From Fulvimarina endophytica (GTDB lineage: Bacteria; Pseudomonadota; Alphaproteobacteria; Rhizobiales; Rhizobiaceae): DNA of 64,000 bases. Below the pieces are notes generated by a model. That model was not told the origin of the DNA. It saw only the letters and a list, made by a program, of their open reading frames with translations, and made no database searches. Both the position numbers and the translations under genes were made by a program. This document shows, piece by piece, positions 49,239 to 58,154 of this stretch. The stretch is taken from NCBI RefSeq assembly GCF_003403015.1, contig NZ_QURL01000004.1, positions 186,001-250,000 on the forward strand. The letters run 5' to 3'. Every line of letters starts with the position of its first letter. Positions within the stretch are counted from its first letter, which is position 1.

Positions 49239-50330
49239 ATGGCGAAACGGATGCGGGCGATGAACCGGCGAAGTGCTTTGAAGATCCTCGGTCTGTCGGG
49301 CGTCGCGCTCGGCGCCAGTCTGACGGCGAGCCGGGCCTTCGGCGGCAATCCCTATTACGAGGGTCCGGTCAGCGACCATTTCGACGGCCACACCTTCTTC
49401 AATCCGGGCGGCGAGGAGCCTTCCGGCTTTCTCGACCTTCTGCGATGGAAGCTTGGCGAGGACAGCGCCGAATGGCCCGAACGCTGGCCGCAGCCGCCCC
49501 TGACGGCGCCCGACGCGCCGGCGCGCGTAACCGGCGAGGCGCTGCGCGTGACGATGGTCGGCCATGCGACGATGCTGATCCAGGTCTCCGGCGTGAACAT
49601 CCTCACCGATCCGGTGTTCTCCGAGCGCGCCTCGCCGGTCAGCTTCGCGGGTCCGCGCCGGGTGAGCCCGCCGGGGATCGCCTTCGAGGACCTTCCGCTG
49701 ATCGATCTGGTCCTCGTCAGCCACAATCATTACGATCATCTCGATCTCGACACGCTGGCGCGGCTCGCCCATCGCGACAATCCGCTGGTCGTCACGCCCC
49801 TCGGCAACGACACGATCATCCGCGAGCGGGCGCCGGGCATGCGGATCGTCGCGCAGGACTGGGGCGACGTCCACGAAGCCGGCCCCTTGCGCATTCACAG
49901 CGAGCCGGCCCATCACTGGTCGGCGCGGGGCGTCACCGATCGGCGCATGGCGCTGTGGTCGTCCTTCCTGATCGAGGGCCCGGCGGGCCGCATCTACCAC
50001 GTGGGCGATACGGGCTATCACGGCGGCCGCAACTATCGCGACGCCCGCGCGCGCCACGGTCCCGTCCGCCTCGCCATCCTGCCGATCGGCGCCTACGATC
50101 CGCGATGGTTCATGAGCCCTCACCACCAGGACCCCGAGGAGGCCGTCATGGGCTTCCAGCTTCTGGACGCGGCCTATGGCATCGGCCACCACTGGGCGAC
50201 GTTCCAGCTGACGAACGAGCCGATCACCGAGCCGCGCGATGCCCTCTACACCGCGCTCCACCAGCGCGGCATCGATCGTGCGCGGTTCCGGCCTCTCCTC
50301 GCCGGCGAGAGCTTCGACGTTCCGGGCTGA
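49239..50330 (+). CDS. MBL-fold metallo-hydrolase with Tat-like signal (NAPE-PLD/UlaG-type)
   Basis: A 363-residue exported metallo-beta-lactamase-fold protein. The N-terminus NRRSALKILGLSGVALGASLTASRAFGG resembles a twin-arginine signal. The metal motif SHNHYDHLD (HxHxDH), the later HVGDTGYHGG and PIGAYDPRWFM resemble the NAPE-phospholipase D-like group. Starts at 49239, 49251 and 49260 all keep the twin arginine; none has a strong ribosome site. The substrate is unknown. It is not obviously tied to the glycerol genes, from which it is separated by 165 bases holding a weak CCGCAAA/TTTGCGG hairpin (49146-49166). Confidence 0.8.
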   Translation: MAKRMRAMNRRSALKILGLSGVALGASLTASRAFGGNPYYEGPVSDHFDGHTFFNPGGEEPSGFLDLLRWKLGEDSAEWPERWPQPPLTAPDAPARVTGEALRVTMVGHATMLIQVSGVNILTDPVFSERASPVSFAGPRRVSPPGIAFEDLPLIDLVLVSHNHYDHLDLDTLARLAHRDNPLVVTPLGNDTIIRERAPGMRIVAQDWGDVHEAGPLRIHSEPAHHWSARGVTDRRMALWSSFLIEGPAGRIYHVGDTGYHGGRNYRDARARHGPVRLAILPIGAYDPRWFMSPHHQDPEEAVMGFQLLDAAYGIGHHWATFQLTNEPITEPRDALYTALHQRGIDRARFRPLLAGESFDVPG

Positions 50331-50372
50331 TCGGAGCGCTCCGGTTCCGCGCGATCCGGCCGGCCCCGGCCC

Positions 50373-50981
50373 TCAGATCGCGCCGGCGAGAAGCTTGGCC
50401 GCGATCGCCCACATCAGAAGTCCGATCGCGACGTCGAGCACGCGCCAGGCCGACGGCCGGGCAAAGACCGGCCGCAACAGGATCGCCCCGTAGCCGAGCG
50501 CGAAGAAAAAGGTGAAGGACGCGGTGATCGCGCCGAGGGCGAAGGCCGCCTCCCGTCCCGGAAAGCCCGTCGAGACGGCTCCGAGGAAGACGACCGTATC
50601 GAGATAGACATGCGGGTTCAGCCATGTCAGCGCGAGGCAGACGCCGAGGGCGGCCGGCAGGCTGGTTCGGATCTCGCCGCTCGGCGAAAGGGCGCTGGAC
50701 GATGTCGCCGCGCTGTAGAAGCTGCGGGCGCCGTAGGCGAGGAGAAACGCCGCGCCGCCGACGAGGAGGACCGGCTCCAGCCATGCGGCCATATCGGTGA
50801 GGACGCGGAAGCCCGCCACCCCGAAGGTGATGAGGATCGCATCGGAAAGGGCGCAGGTCAGGCAGATCGCCGCCACATGCTCGCCCCGGATGCCCTGGCG
50901 CAGCACGAAGGCGTTCTGGGCGCCGATCGCGAGAATGAGGGTGAGCCCGACACCGAAGCCGGAGGCGAATGCGATCATCAT
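50373..50981 (-). CDS. LysE/ArgO-family amino-acid exporter
   Basis: Inner-membrane exporter of 202 residues with six hydrophobic segments. GFGVGLTLILAIGAQNAFVLRQG and the LTWLNPHVYLDTVVFLG stretch are LysE-family hallmarks, used for lysine or arginine efflux. ATGs at 50981 and 50978 are both possible. It is divergent from an ArgP/LysG-type regulator, the classic arrangement, with a long inverted repeat between them. Confidence 0.9.
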   Translation of the reverse strand: MMIAFASGFGVGLTLILAIGAQNAFVLRQGIRGEHVAAICLTCALSDAILITFGVAGFRVLTDMAAWLEPVLLVGGAAFLLAYGARSFYSAATSSSALSPSGEIRTSLPAALGVCLALTWLNPHVYLDTVVFLGAVSTGFPGREAAFALGAITASFTFFFALGYGAILLRPVFARPSAWRVLDVAIGLLMWAIAAKLLAGAI

Positions 50982-51056
50982 GGGTCCCTCTTCCGGCCCG
51001 CCCTTGTGGATAGGCGCCGGATTAGGCCAGATGCGAGATGAAGAAAAACGAATAGA

Positions 51057-51093
51057 CTTCACCCTGCATGAGCTGAATTCATGCGGGGTGAAG
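51057..51093. promoter_or_regulatory. Long inverted repeat between lysE/argO and lysG/argP
   Basis: CTTCACCCTGCATGA (51057-51071) and TCATGCGGGGTGAAG (51079-51093) form 15-base arms with one mismatch and a seven-base spacer. It lies in the 141-base divergent gap. This is a strong candidate operator for the LysR-type regulator. Confidence 0.65.
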
Positions 51094-51122
51094 CCAAGGC
51101 CGGCGACAAGCGGAGACGCGGA

Positions 51123-52025
51123 ATGATCGACTATCCCGCATTCGAGGCCGTGTTCGCCATCGATCAGGAAGGCTCCTTCGAGCGTGCAGCACGCCGCCTC
51201 GGCGTCACGCCTTCGGCGATCTCCCACCGGGTCCGCTCGCTGGAGGAGCGGATCGGCGCGATCGTTCTCGTGCGCGGCTCGCCCTGTCGCGCGACCGAGG
51301 CGGGCCGGCGCATCTGCCGGCACATGGAGCGCCTGCGGCTCATCGAGGCCGATCTCGCCGCCACAGATCCGGCGGCGGTCGGAGGCGGCGGCCCGCGCCG
51401 CGCCACCGTGCGGATCGTCGTCAATTCCGACAGCCTCGCGACCTGGCTGATGCCCGCGCTCGCAACGATCGCGGGCAGGCCCGACCGGCTCCTCGACATC
51501 GCCATCGAGGATCAGGATCACGCGCGCGACTGGCTGGAGCGGGGCGAGACCGATGCGGCGGTGACGGCGAGCCCGAAACCGGCCGCCGCATGCGACGTCC
51601 ACCCCCTCGGCGCGCTTCGTTACCGGGCGACCGCGAGCCCGGATTTCGTCGCCGCGCATTTTCCCGGCGGGGTGACCCGGGAAGCGCTCGCCAAGGCGCC
51701 CTGCCTCGTCTTCAACCGGAAAGACGCCCTTCAGGATCGCTGGATGGACGATCGCTTCGCCGCAAGGCTCCAGCCGCCGTCCCACCGGCTTCCCTCCACC
51801 ACGGGCTTCGTCGAGGCCTCCTTGAGCGGGATCGGCTGGGGCCTGAATCCGGAGCCGCTGGTCGCCGGCCATCTCGCCTCCGGCGCGCTCGTCGAGCTCG
51901 TTCCCGGCACCCCGGTCGACACCGATCTCTACTGGCAGGTGAGCCGGTCGACTGCCTTCCTGCTCGAAGATCTCACCCGTGCGATCCGGGCCGCCGCGCG
52001 GGCCGCGCTGTTCCAGACCACCTGA
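51123..52025 (+). CDS. LysR-family regulator, ArgP/LysG type
   Basis: A 300-residue LysR protein. The N-terminal helix-turn-helix is GSFERAARRLGVTPSAISHRVRSLEERIG, followed by a two-lobed effector domain. ArgP/LysG proteins sense basic amino acids and activate the divergent exporter. The ATG at 51123 has CGGAG about seven bases upstream; the ATG at 51081 lies within the inverted repeat, so the shorter start is preferred. Confidence 0.9.
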   Translation: MIDYPAFEAVFAIDQEGSFERAARRLGVTPSAISHRVRSLEERIGAIVLVRGSPCRATEAGRRICRHMERLRLIEADLAATDPAAVGGGGPRRATVRIVVNSDSLATWLMPALATIAGRPDRLLDIAIEDQDHARDWLERGETDAAVTASPKPAAACDVHPLGALRYRATASPDFVAAHFPGGVTREALAKAPCLVFNRKDALQDRWMDDRFAARLQPPSHRLPSTTGFVEASLSGIGWGLNPEPLVAGHLASGALVELVPGTPVDTDLYWQVSRSTAFLLEDLTRAIRAAARAALFQTT

Positions 52026-52252
52026 GCATCCGCGAGGGGGCAGCGACGGACGGGAGATCGCCACGAGCCCGGTTCTCGCGACTGAATCGGATCCGATCTG
52101 GCATTCTTGCCACGTCATTCCGCGCGAATTTCTCGCGAGCGCAGGGTGCGAGCGGACATTCGAGGGCCACTTTTTCTGATCCCGCCCTAGCTGGAGCGGA
52201 TGGGCCGCGTCGGGAGGCGTCGTCAGACCCATGCATACTCGGGAGGCCCCAC

Positions 52253-53629
52253 GTGTCCGGAATCATCTTGATCGCTCTGCTCGTCGCGGCGATCGCGTTC
52301 ATCGTCTTCGGAACGGCGAAGCTGAAGATCCATCCCTTTCTCGTTCTGCTCGTCGCGGCGATCGGCTTCGGCCTCTTCGCAGGCCTCGGAGCCGATGCGA
52401 CGATCGCGGCCATCGTCTCCGGCTTCGGCGGAACCCTCGGCGGGATCGGCATCATCATCGCAGCCGGCACCATCATCGGCATGATCCTCGAGCGCTCGGG
52501 CGGTGCGCAGGTGATGGCCGAGGCGATCATCAGGCTGATCGGCAAGGCGCGATCGGCCATGGCGATGAGCATCACCGGCGCGGTCGTCTCCATTCCGGTC
52601 TTCTGCGATTCGGGTTTCGTGATCCTCTCGCCCCTCGCCCGTTCGCTCGCGGCAAAGGCCAAGGGCTCGATGGTGACCTATGCCCTCGCCCTCGCGATGG
52701 GACTTCTGGCGACCCATGTCTTCGTTCCGCCGACGCCCGGCCCGATCGCGGGAGCCCAGGAACTGGGCGCTGATATCGGCCTCGTCATCGTCCTCGGCAT
52801 CGTCGTCACGCTTCCGGTGCTGGTCGCGACCTATCTCTACGCCGTCTTCCAGGGCAATCGCCATTACATCGATCCCGAACGGGTCTCGATCGGGGGGTCC
52901 GAGGCCGGATCCGAGCCCGTCACCGAGGATGAGCCGACCGCCGCACGGTCCTCGAACCGTCCCTCCACATTCGCGGCCTTCCTCCCGATCGCCCTGCCGA
53001 TCGTGCTCATCGCCCTGAATTCGATCGCGGCGACGGAGGCGGCCCCCTTCGGAGACGGGATCGTCACCACGACGCTGACCTTTCTCGGCAATCCCAACAT
53101 CGCGCTTCTGGCCGGCGTCTTCATCGCCTTCTACGTGACGGCGCAGACGCGCGGGCAGGCCGTGACCCAGGATGCCGTCCAGCGCGCCCTGAGCGTCGCC
53201 GGCCCGATCATCCTCATCACCGGCGCGGGCGGAGCGCTCGGCGCGGTCCTGCGCGAGACGCCGGTCACCGATTATCTCGGCCAGAACCTCGCTCTCACCA
53301 ATCTCGGGATCTTCCTCCCCTTCCTTCTCGCCTTCGCCATCAAGACGGCCCAGGGGTCCTCGACGGTCGCCATCGTCACCACGGCCGCGATCATCGCGCC
53401 GCTCACCGGCTCGCTGGGTCTGGAAACCCCGACGGAACTCGCGCTCACGACGCTCGCCATCGGTGCCGGCTCCGCGATGATCTCCCATGCCAATGACAGC
53501 TATTTCTGGGTGGTCACCCAGTTCTCCGGCATGACGCCGGCGCAGGGCTACAGGCTGTATTCGACGGCGACGATCGTCGTGGGCACCGTCAGCATGGCGA
53601 CGATCTTCGTCCTCACGCTCGTCCTGTGA
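52253..53629 (+). CDS. GntP-family permease (gluconate/sugar-acid type)
   Basis: Inner-membrane permease of 458 residues with about 12 hydrophobic segments. GGIGIIIAAGTIIGMILERSGGAQVM, the VSIPVFCDSGFVILSPLAR block, FVPPTPGPIAGA and the C-terminal SHANDSYFWVV stretch are typical of the GntP/DsdX family, which takes up gluconate, D-serine or related hydroxy acids. It starts at GTG 52253, six bases after GGGAGG. It is convergent with a hydroxypyruvate-isomerase-like gene 26 bases away. The substrate is not certain. Confidence 0.9.
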   Translation: MSGIILIALLVAAIAFIVFGTAKLKIHPFLVLLVAAIGFGLFAGLGADATIAAIVSGFGGTLGGIGIIIAAGTIIGMILERSGGAQVMAEAIIRLIGKARSAMAMSITGAVVSIPVFCDSGFVILSPLARSLAAKAKGSMVTYALALAMGLLATHVFVPPTPGPIAGAQELGADIGLVIVLGIVVTLPVLVATYLYAVFQGNRHYIDPERVSIGGSEAGSEPVTEDEPTAARSSNRPSTFAAFLPIALPIVLIALNSIAATEAAPFGDGIVTTTLTFLGNPNIALLAGVFIAFYVTAQTRGQAVTQDAVQRALSVAGPIILITGAGGALGAVLRETPVTDYLGQNLALTNLGIFLPFLLAFAIKTAQGSSTVAIVTTAAIIAPLTGSLGLETPTELALTTLAIGAGSAMISHANDSYFWVVTQFSGMTPAQGYRLYSTATIVVGTVSMATIFVLTLVL

Positions 53630-53655
53630 TCTGATCGCCTCCGACGGGCCGCCTC

Positions 53656-54432
53656 TCAGCGAAACGCGGCCATCCAGCCGAGCGTCGCATCCGTCTGTCC
53701 CGCCGGCCTGTATTCGGCGCCGAACGGCCCCGTCCAGCCGGCATCGCGGATCGCTGGCAGAAGCCGGTCATAGGCGACTTCGCCCCGGTCCGGCTCTCCC
53801 CGATCGGGCACGCCCGCGAACTGCACGTGGCCGATCATCTCGCGCACGTCCCCGAAGCGGCGCAGGAGATTCCCGCCGGTGATCTGGAGATGGTAGCAGT
53901 CGAACATGATCTTCAGCTCCGGCCGCCCCACCTGCTCGATCATCGCGGTCGCCCGGTCGAGGCCGACGAGGGCGTAGTCCGGATTGTCGTAAAGGTTCAG
54001 CGGCTCGATCAGCGCGATCATGCCCGCCGCCTTCGCGCGGTCGCAGGCATGGCCGAGATTGCGCGCGAAGCTCTCTTCGCATGCGGCCCGCGGCTGGCCC
54101 TTCAGAGAGCCGGCCATCACATGGACCGCCTTCGCCCCGATCGCCTCGCCGTAGTCGAAGGCCTCGTCGATCGCCGCGCGGGCCTCCGCCTCCCGGCCCG
54201 GCTGGGCCGCAAGGCCGAAATCGCCCTCGCGCGGACCCTTCGCGGTGTTGAGGCCGAGCATCGAAAGCCCCGTCTCCTCAAGAGCGGATCTGACGACGGC
54301 GGCCTCCTCCCCATAGGGCCAGTGGCATTCGACCGCGTCGAAGCCCGCAGCCCTCGCCGCCCGGATCGCTTCGGGCAGCGGCCGGTCGCGCCAGAGAAAG
54401 CCGAGATTGGCCGAAAGCGCGAAATGTCCCAT
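53656..54432 (-). CDS. Hydroxypyruvate isomerase-like protein (Hyi/OtnI)
   Basis: Cytoplasmic TIM-barrel sugar isomerase of 258 residues, the usual Hyi length. Metal-binding carboxylates are visible in ALIEPLNLYDNPDY and in the KIMFDCYHLQITGGNLL region, with GHVQFAGVPDRGEPD and the C-terminal FGAEYRP glutamate. Hyi converts hydroxypyruvate and tartronate semialdehyde; OtnI isomerises 2-oxo-tetronates and is very similar, so the two cannot be separated here. It is convergent with the GntP permease, which could import the matching acid. Confidence 0.8.
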   Translation of the reverse strand: MGHFALSANLGFLWRDRPLPEAIRAARAAGFDAVECHWPYGEEAAVVRSALEETGLSMLGLNTAKGPREGDFGLAAQPGREAEARAAIDEAFDYGEAIGAKAVHVMAGSLKGQPRAACEESFARNLGHACDRAKAAGMIALIEPLNLYDNPDYALVGLDRATAMIEQVGRPELKIMFDCYHLQITGGNLLRRFGDVREMIGHVQFAGVPDRGEPDRGEVAYDRLLPAIRDAGWTGPFGAEYRPAGQTDATLGWMAAFR

Positions 54433-54723
54433 GCGTATTCCTCCCCCTTCCGGACCCGTCTGGAGTCGGAAAACTGGTCTTCCTCTGGGTCACTCCGCCT
54501 TCCGTAACGCCTCGCTCCTGCGGACGCCATCATTCGAGCCTCGATGGCCACGAAACAGGCGCGCGATGGCGTCCCCGCGCATCCATGCCCCGTCCGGGAC
54601 GCAACCCGAAGGTGAGAAATTCACCAGCGTCGTTAGGACCGCATAAAGTAATACGGACATACGTTTATTTGGAACGGGAATCGCAGTCGCAAGATCGCCT
54701 TCGATTTCTTCAGAGGGAGCGGG

Positions 54724-57090
54724 TTGCCGGCTGACGACATGATGACGGTCCTGGGTTGCATCACTGGACAGCACGATCTGCGGCTCGTCGCCGTGGCTGC
54801 GGTGATCTGCACCTTCGGCTCCTGGACCATGGTCCGGCTCTTCGGCCGCGCAGCCGCCGCCGACCGCCGCGAAAGGGCCGCCTGGCTCGTTCTCTCCGCC
54901 TTCGTCTCGGGCGCCCTGATCTGGTGCACCCACTTCGTGGCCATGATCGGATACGAACCGGGACTGCCCGTCGGCTTCGATCCCGTCCTGACCATCGTCT
55001 CGCTGCTCGTCGCGATGTTCGGATCGGGCATCGGCTTCGCGATCGCGGCGATCAAGGCGCGTGCGGCCCCGATGGTCGGGGGCGCGGTGATCGGGCTGTC
55101 GATCACGGTCATGCACTATATCGGAATGTTCGCCTACCGCGTTCAGGGAACCGTGACCTGGGACGGGTCCTATCTCCTCGCATCCATTCTCATCGCGACG
55201 GTCTTCGCCGCAGCCGCCTCCCATGTGGCGCTCGGCGGCAGACCGGTGGGTTCGCGTTCCTATCTGGCGACCACGCTCTTCGTCATCGCCATAACCGGGC
55301 TCCACTTCACGGGAATGACCGCGTTTCAAGTCTCGCCGATGGCGATCGACGGTCCCTTCGCCGACCCGGACGCACTCACCGCGCTTGCCTTTTCGGTCGC
55401 GATCGTCGGGCTGTTCATCGTCGGGTCGGGCTTTGCCACGAGCTTCATCGACGACCAGGCCCGCGCCACCGCCGCCGACGCCCTCGCCAACATGTCGAAC
55501 GGCCTTGCGATGGTCTCGGCCGACGGCACCGTGACGCTGGTGAACCAGCGGGTCCACAAGCTGTTCGACCTCGGCGAAGGCGAGATCGCGGCCGGCATGT
55601 CCCTGACGCGCTATCTCGAGGTCATCGGACGGCGAGCCGGCTGGAGCCGCGAGCGGATCGACCGGCTGCGACACGAGCACGAGACGTGGATCGCCTTCGG
55701 GTCGAAGGCCGAGACCGAGCTGGATGTGGGCGGCGGGACGGTGCTCTCCCTCCTCTGCCAGCCCATGGCGCGCGGCGGCGCGATCCTCACCTATGAGGAC
55801 GTGACGCAGGCACGCCTCGCATTTCGCGATGCCCTGACCGGTCTCGGCAACCGGCGGATGTTCGTGCGCTCGATCGAGGACGCCCTCGCACGGGGGCAGG
55901 CGGTGATGCTGATGATCGATCTCGACCGGTTCAAGAGCGTCAACGACAGTCTCGGCCACGGCGCCGGGGACACGCTTCTCAAGGAGGTCTCCGCGCGCAT
56001 CAGATCACTCCTCCAATCGGGCGAGGAGGCGTTCCGGTTCGGGGGCGACGAGTTCGCGGTCCTCCTGCCCGAGCCCGGCGAGCGGGCCGGGGCGCTTGCC
56101 GCCGATATCGTCGCGGCCGTCTCGCGCCGGTTCCAGATCGAGGCGAACCTCGTCGATATCGCGTGCAGCATCGGCATCGCCGAGGCCGCACCGCAGGACG
56201 ATGCGCCGCGTCTGGAGGGAAAGGCCGACCTTGCGCTCTACGCCGCCAAGAACGGCGGTCGGAACCGGTTCGAGACCTATCGCGAGAGCATGCAGGAGGC
56301 GAAGGCCGAGAAGCAGCTTCTCGAACACGAACTGGCGCAGGCTGTCGCCTGCGGCCAGTTCGAACTCCACTATCAGCCGATCCTGAATCTGCCGGGCCGA
56401 ACGCTCGGCGGATTCGAGGCGCTCCTGCGCTGGCGTCATCCCCAGCATGGCCTCATGTCCCCGGACGACTTCGCCTTCGCGGCCGAAAGCTGCGGCCTCT
56501 GGCCGGCGATCGGGGGCTTTGCCATCGATGCGGTCTGCCGGCAGGCCGCCGCCTGGCCTGACGAGATCGCCCTGTGGATCGACGTCTCTCCCGCCCATCT
56601 GAGATCCGGCACCCTGACGGCCCATCTGACGCGGGCGATCGCCCGGTATCGCATCCGGCCATCCCGGATCGGGATCGAGATCGCCCAGTCCGCGTTGATC
56701 GAGGCCGATCCGGAGATGACCGAGACACTCGCCAGTCTGCGCGCCTTCGGCATTCGCGTGATGCTCGACGGGTTCGGCGTCGGCGCCTTCTCGCCCGCAT
56801 ATCTGCGCAGGCTCGGACTGGACGGGGTGAAGATCGATCCCGGTTTCTTCGCCTGCGGCCAGGGCGACGGCGATGCCGATCCGATCGTCCGGGCGTTCCT
56901 CGCCATGAACCGGGAACTCGGCATCGCGACCGCGGCCGGCGGCGTTCTGGAGGAAAGCCAGCTCCAGACGCTGATCGAAGCCGGCTGCGTCAGAGCCCAG
57001 GGCGATCGCTTCTGCGCCCCGCTCGAGGCCGGGGAAGCCGACGCGTATCTGGAGGCGGCGCTTCGGCGCAAGGAGTTCCAGGCGGCGTGA
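54724..57090 (+). CDS. MHYT-PAS-GGDEF-EAL membrane signalling protein, degenerate EAL
   Basis: A 788-residue membrane sensor. Residues 1-250 form an MHYT domain of about seven helices with His70 (CTHFVAM), His131 (VMHYIGM) and His194 (LHFTGM), which may bind copper and sense O2, CO or NO. A PAS-like segment (about 255-375) follows. The GGDEF motif is intact (440-444, FGGDEFAVLL), without an RxxD inhibitory site. EALLRW (565-570) is kept, but later EAL residues are lost: EIAQS for ELTES, DGFGVG at 682-687 for DDFGTG, and AAGGV for AEGVE. It is likely a diguanylate cyclase. It starts at TTG 54724 after GAGGGAG; ATG 54739 is the alternative. Confidence 0.9.
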   Translation: MPADDMMTVLGCITGQHDLRLVAVAAVICTFGSWTMVRLFGRAAAADRRERAAWLVLSAFVSGALIWCTHFVAMIGYEPGLPVGFDPVLTIVSLLVAMFGSGIGFAIAAIKARAAPMVGGAVIGLSITVMHYIGMFAYRVQGTVTWDGSYLLASILIATVFAAAASHVALGGRPVGSRSYLATTLFVIAITGLHFTGMTAFQVSPMAIDGPFADPDALTALAFSVAIVGLFIVGSGFATSFIDDQARATAADALANMSNGLAMVSADGTVTLVNQRVHKLFDLGEGEIAAGMSLTRYLEVIGRRAGWSRERIDRLRHEHETWIAFGSKAETELDVGGGTVLSLLCQPMARGGAILTYEDVTQARLAFRDALTGLGNRRMFVRSIEDALARGQAVMLMIDLDRFKSVNDSLGHGAGDTLLKEVSARIRSLLQSGEEAFRFGGDEFAVLLPEPGERAGALAADIVAAVSRRFQIEANLVDIACSIGIAEAAPQDDAPRLEGKADLALYAAKNGGRNRFETYRESMQEAKAEKQLLEHELAQAVACGQFELHYQPILNLPGRTLGGFEALLRWRHPQHGLMSPDDFAFAAESCGLWPAIGGFAIDAVCRQAAAWPDEIALWIDVSPAHLRSGTLTAHLTRAIARYRIRPSRIGIEIAQSALIEADPEMTETLASLRAFGIRVMLDGFGVGAFSPAYLRRLGLDGVKIDPGFFACGQGDGDADPIVRAFLAMNRELGIATAAGGVLEESQLQTLIEAGCVRAQGDRFCAPLEAGEADAYLEAALRRKEFQAA

Positions 57091-57109
57091 GGACGCCTCG
57101 CTGGCCGGA

Positions 57110-58021
57110 TCACGAGCCGGCCGGGCGTTGGGGCCGCTCGGGCCCGAACAGCGCGCGTTCCGCCTCCACGGTCTCGCGGATGAACTCGGCTGTGGCGGCG
57201 ATCCGCGATACGTCGCGCACGCTCTCATGGAAGACCAGCCAATAGGCGCGGTGCATGCTCTCGCCCGGCAGAACCGGCACGAGTTCGGGCCGGGCGCGCG
57301 CGGCGAAATGGTGAAGAATGCCGATCCCGGCCCCCGCCGCCACGGCCTCGAGCTGGCCGATGGCCGAGGAGACCTCGAAGCGCGAGGGCCATTCCTCCAG
57401 AAGATCGGCGAAATAGGACAGGCGCGGCGAATAGAGGAGATCCTCCACCGCGCCGACCAGACGATGGCGCGAAAGATCGTCCAGCCCTGCCGGCATGCCG
57501 TTGCGCTCGAGATAACCGCGCGCGGCATAGAAGCCGAGGGCGTAGTCCGTGAGCTTTCCGGCGACCAGCCGGCCCTGTTCGGGCCGCTCCACGGTGATCG
57601 CGATATCGGCCTCGCGCCGGGAGATGGAGAAGGCGCGCGGGACCGGGACGAGCTGGATCGTCAGATGCGGGTGGCGCTCGGTGAGCCGCCAGAGGCGCGG
57701 CGCGAGAAAAGTCGTCCCGAATCCGTCCGGCGCCCCGATGCGGACGGTACCCGAAAGGCCCAGATCGGCGTCCCCGATCTTGGCGCCGACATCGAGGGAG
57801 GCCGCCTCCATCCGCTCGGCATGGGCGAGGAAGACGCGGCCCCGCGCCGTCAGTTCGCAGCCGTTCGGCCGGCGGTGCAGAAGCTTGACCCCGAGATCGG
57901 CCTCGAGCGCCGTCATCCGTCGCCCGACCGTTGCGTGATTGAGTTCGAGCCGCCGTGCCGCGCCGAGGATCTGCCCGGCGCGCGCGACCGCGAGAAAGAT
58001 CCGTGCATCGTCCCAGTTCAC
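57110..58021 (-). CDS. LysR-family regulator divergent from mmsA
   Basis: A 303-residue LysR protein. The N-terminal region NWDDARIFLAVARAGQILGAARRLELNHATVGRRM is the winged helix, followed by the effector domain (GTVRIGAPDGFGTTFLAP). I start it at GTG 58021 because GGGAGG lies exactly eight bases upstream and the protein then opens VNWDDARIFLAV. The ATG at 58045 has no ribosome site and overlaps that signal. It is divergent from mmsA across about 130 bases and is its probable regulator. Confidence 0.9.
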   Translation of the reverse strand: MNWDDARIFLAVARAGQILGAARRLELNHATVGRRMTALEADLGVKLLHRRPNGCELTARGRVFLAHAERMEAASLDVGAKIGDADLGLSGTVRIGAPDGFGTTFLAPRLWRLTERHPHLTIQLVPVPRAFSISRREADIAITVERPEQGRLVAGKLTDYALGFYAARGYLERNGMPAGLDDLSRHRLVGAVEDLLYSPRLSYFADLLEEWPSRFEVSSAIGQLEAVAAGAGIGILHHFAARARPELVPVLPGESMHRAYWLVFHESVRDVSRIAATAEFIRETVEAERALFGPERPQRPAGS

Positions 58022-58029
58022 GCCGAAAG

Positions 58030-58035
58030 CCTCCC
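58030..58035 (-). promoter_or_regulatory. Shine-Dalgarno deciding the LysR GTG start
   Basis: GGGAGG on the minus strand, eight bases before the GTG at 58021. It supports GTG over the ATG at 58045. Confidence 0.65.
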
Positions 58036-58154
58036 TGCACCCCATAAGGACATTACTTTTCGCACAACGGTTTGGCGTTTCAAGGGATTGGTTTGTCGGG
58101 AAATGTACGCCAGAACGGATCGCGAGACCTGAAACAGGCAAAAGGGAGAGCCCA

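Noticed and set aside
57103..57122. GGCCGG/CCGGCC hairpin between the GGDEF gene and the LysR gene
   Set aside because: Only six base pairs, partly inside the LysR coding end; too weak to call a terminator.
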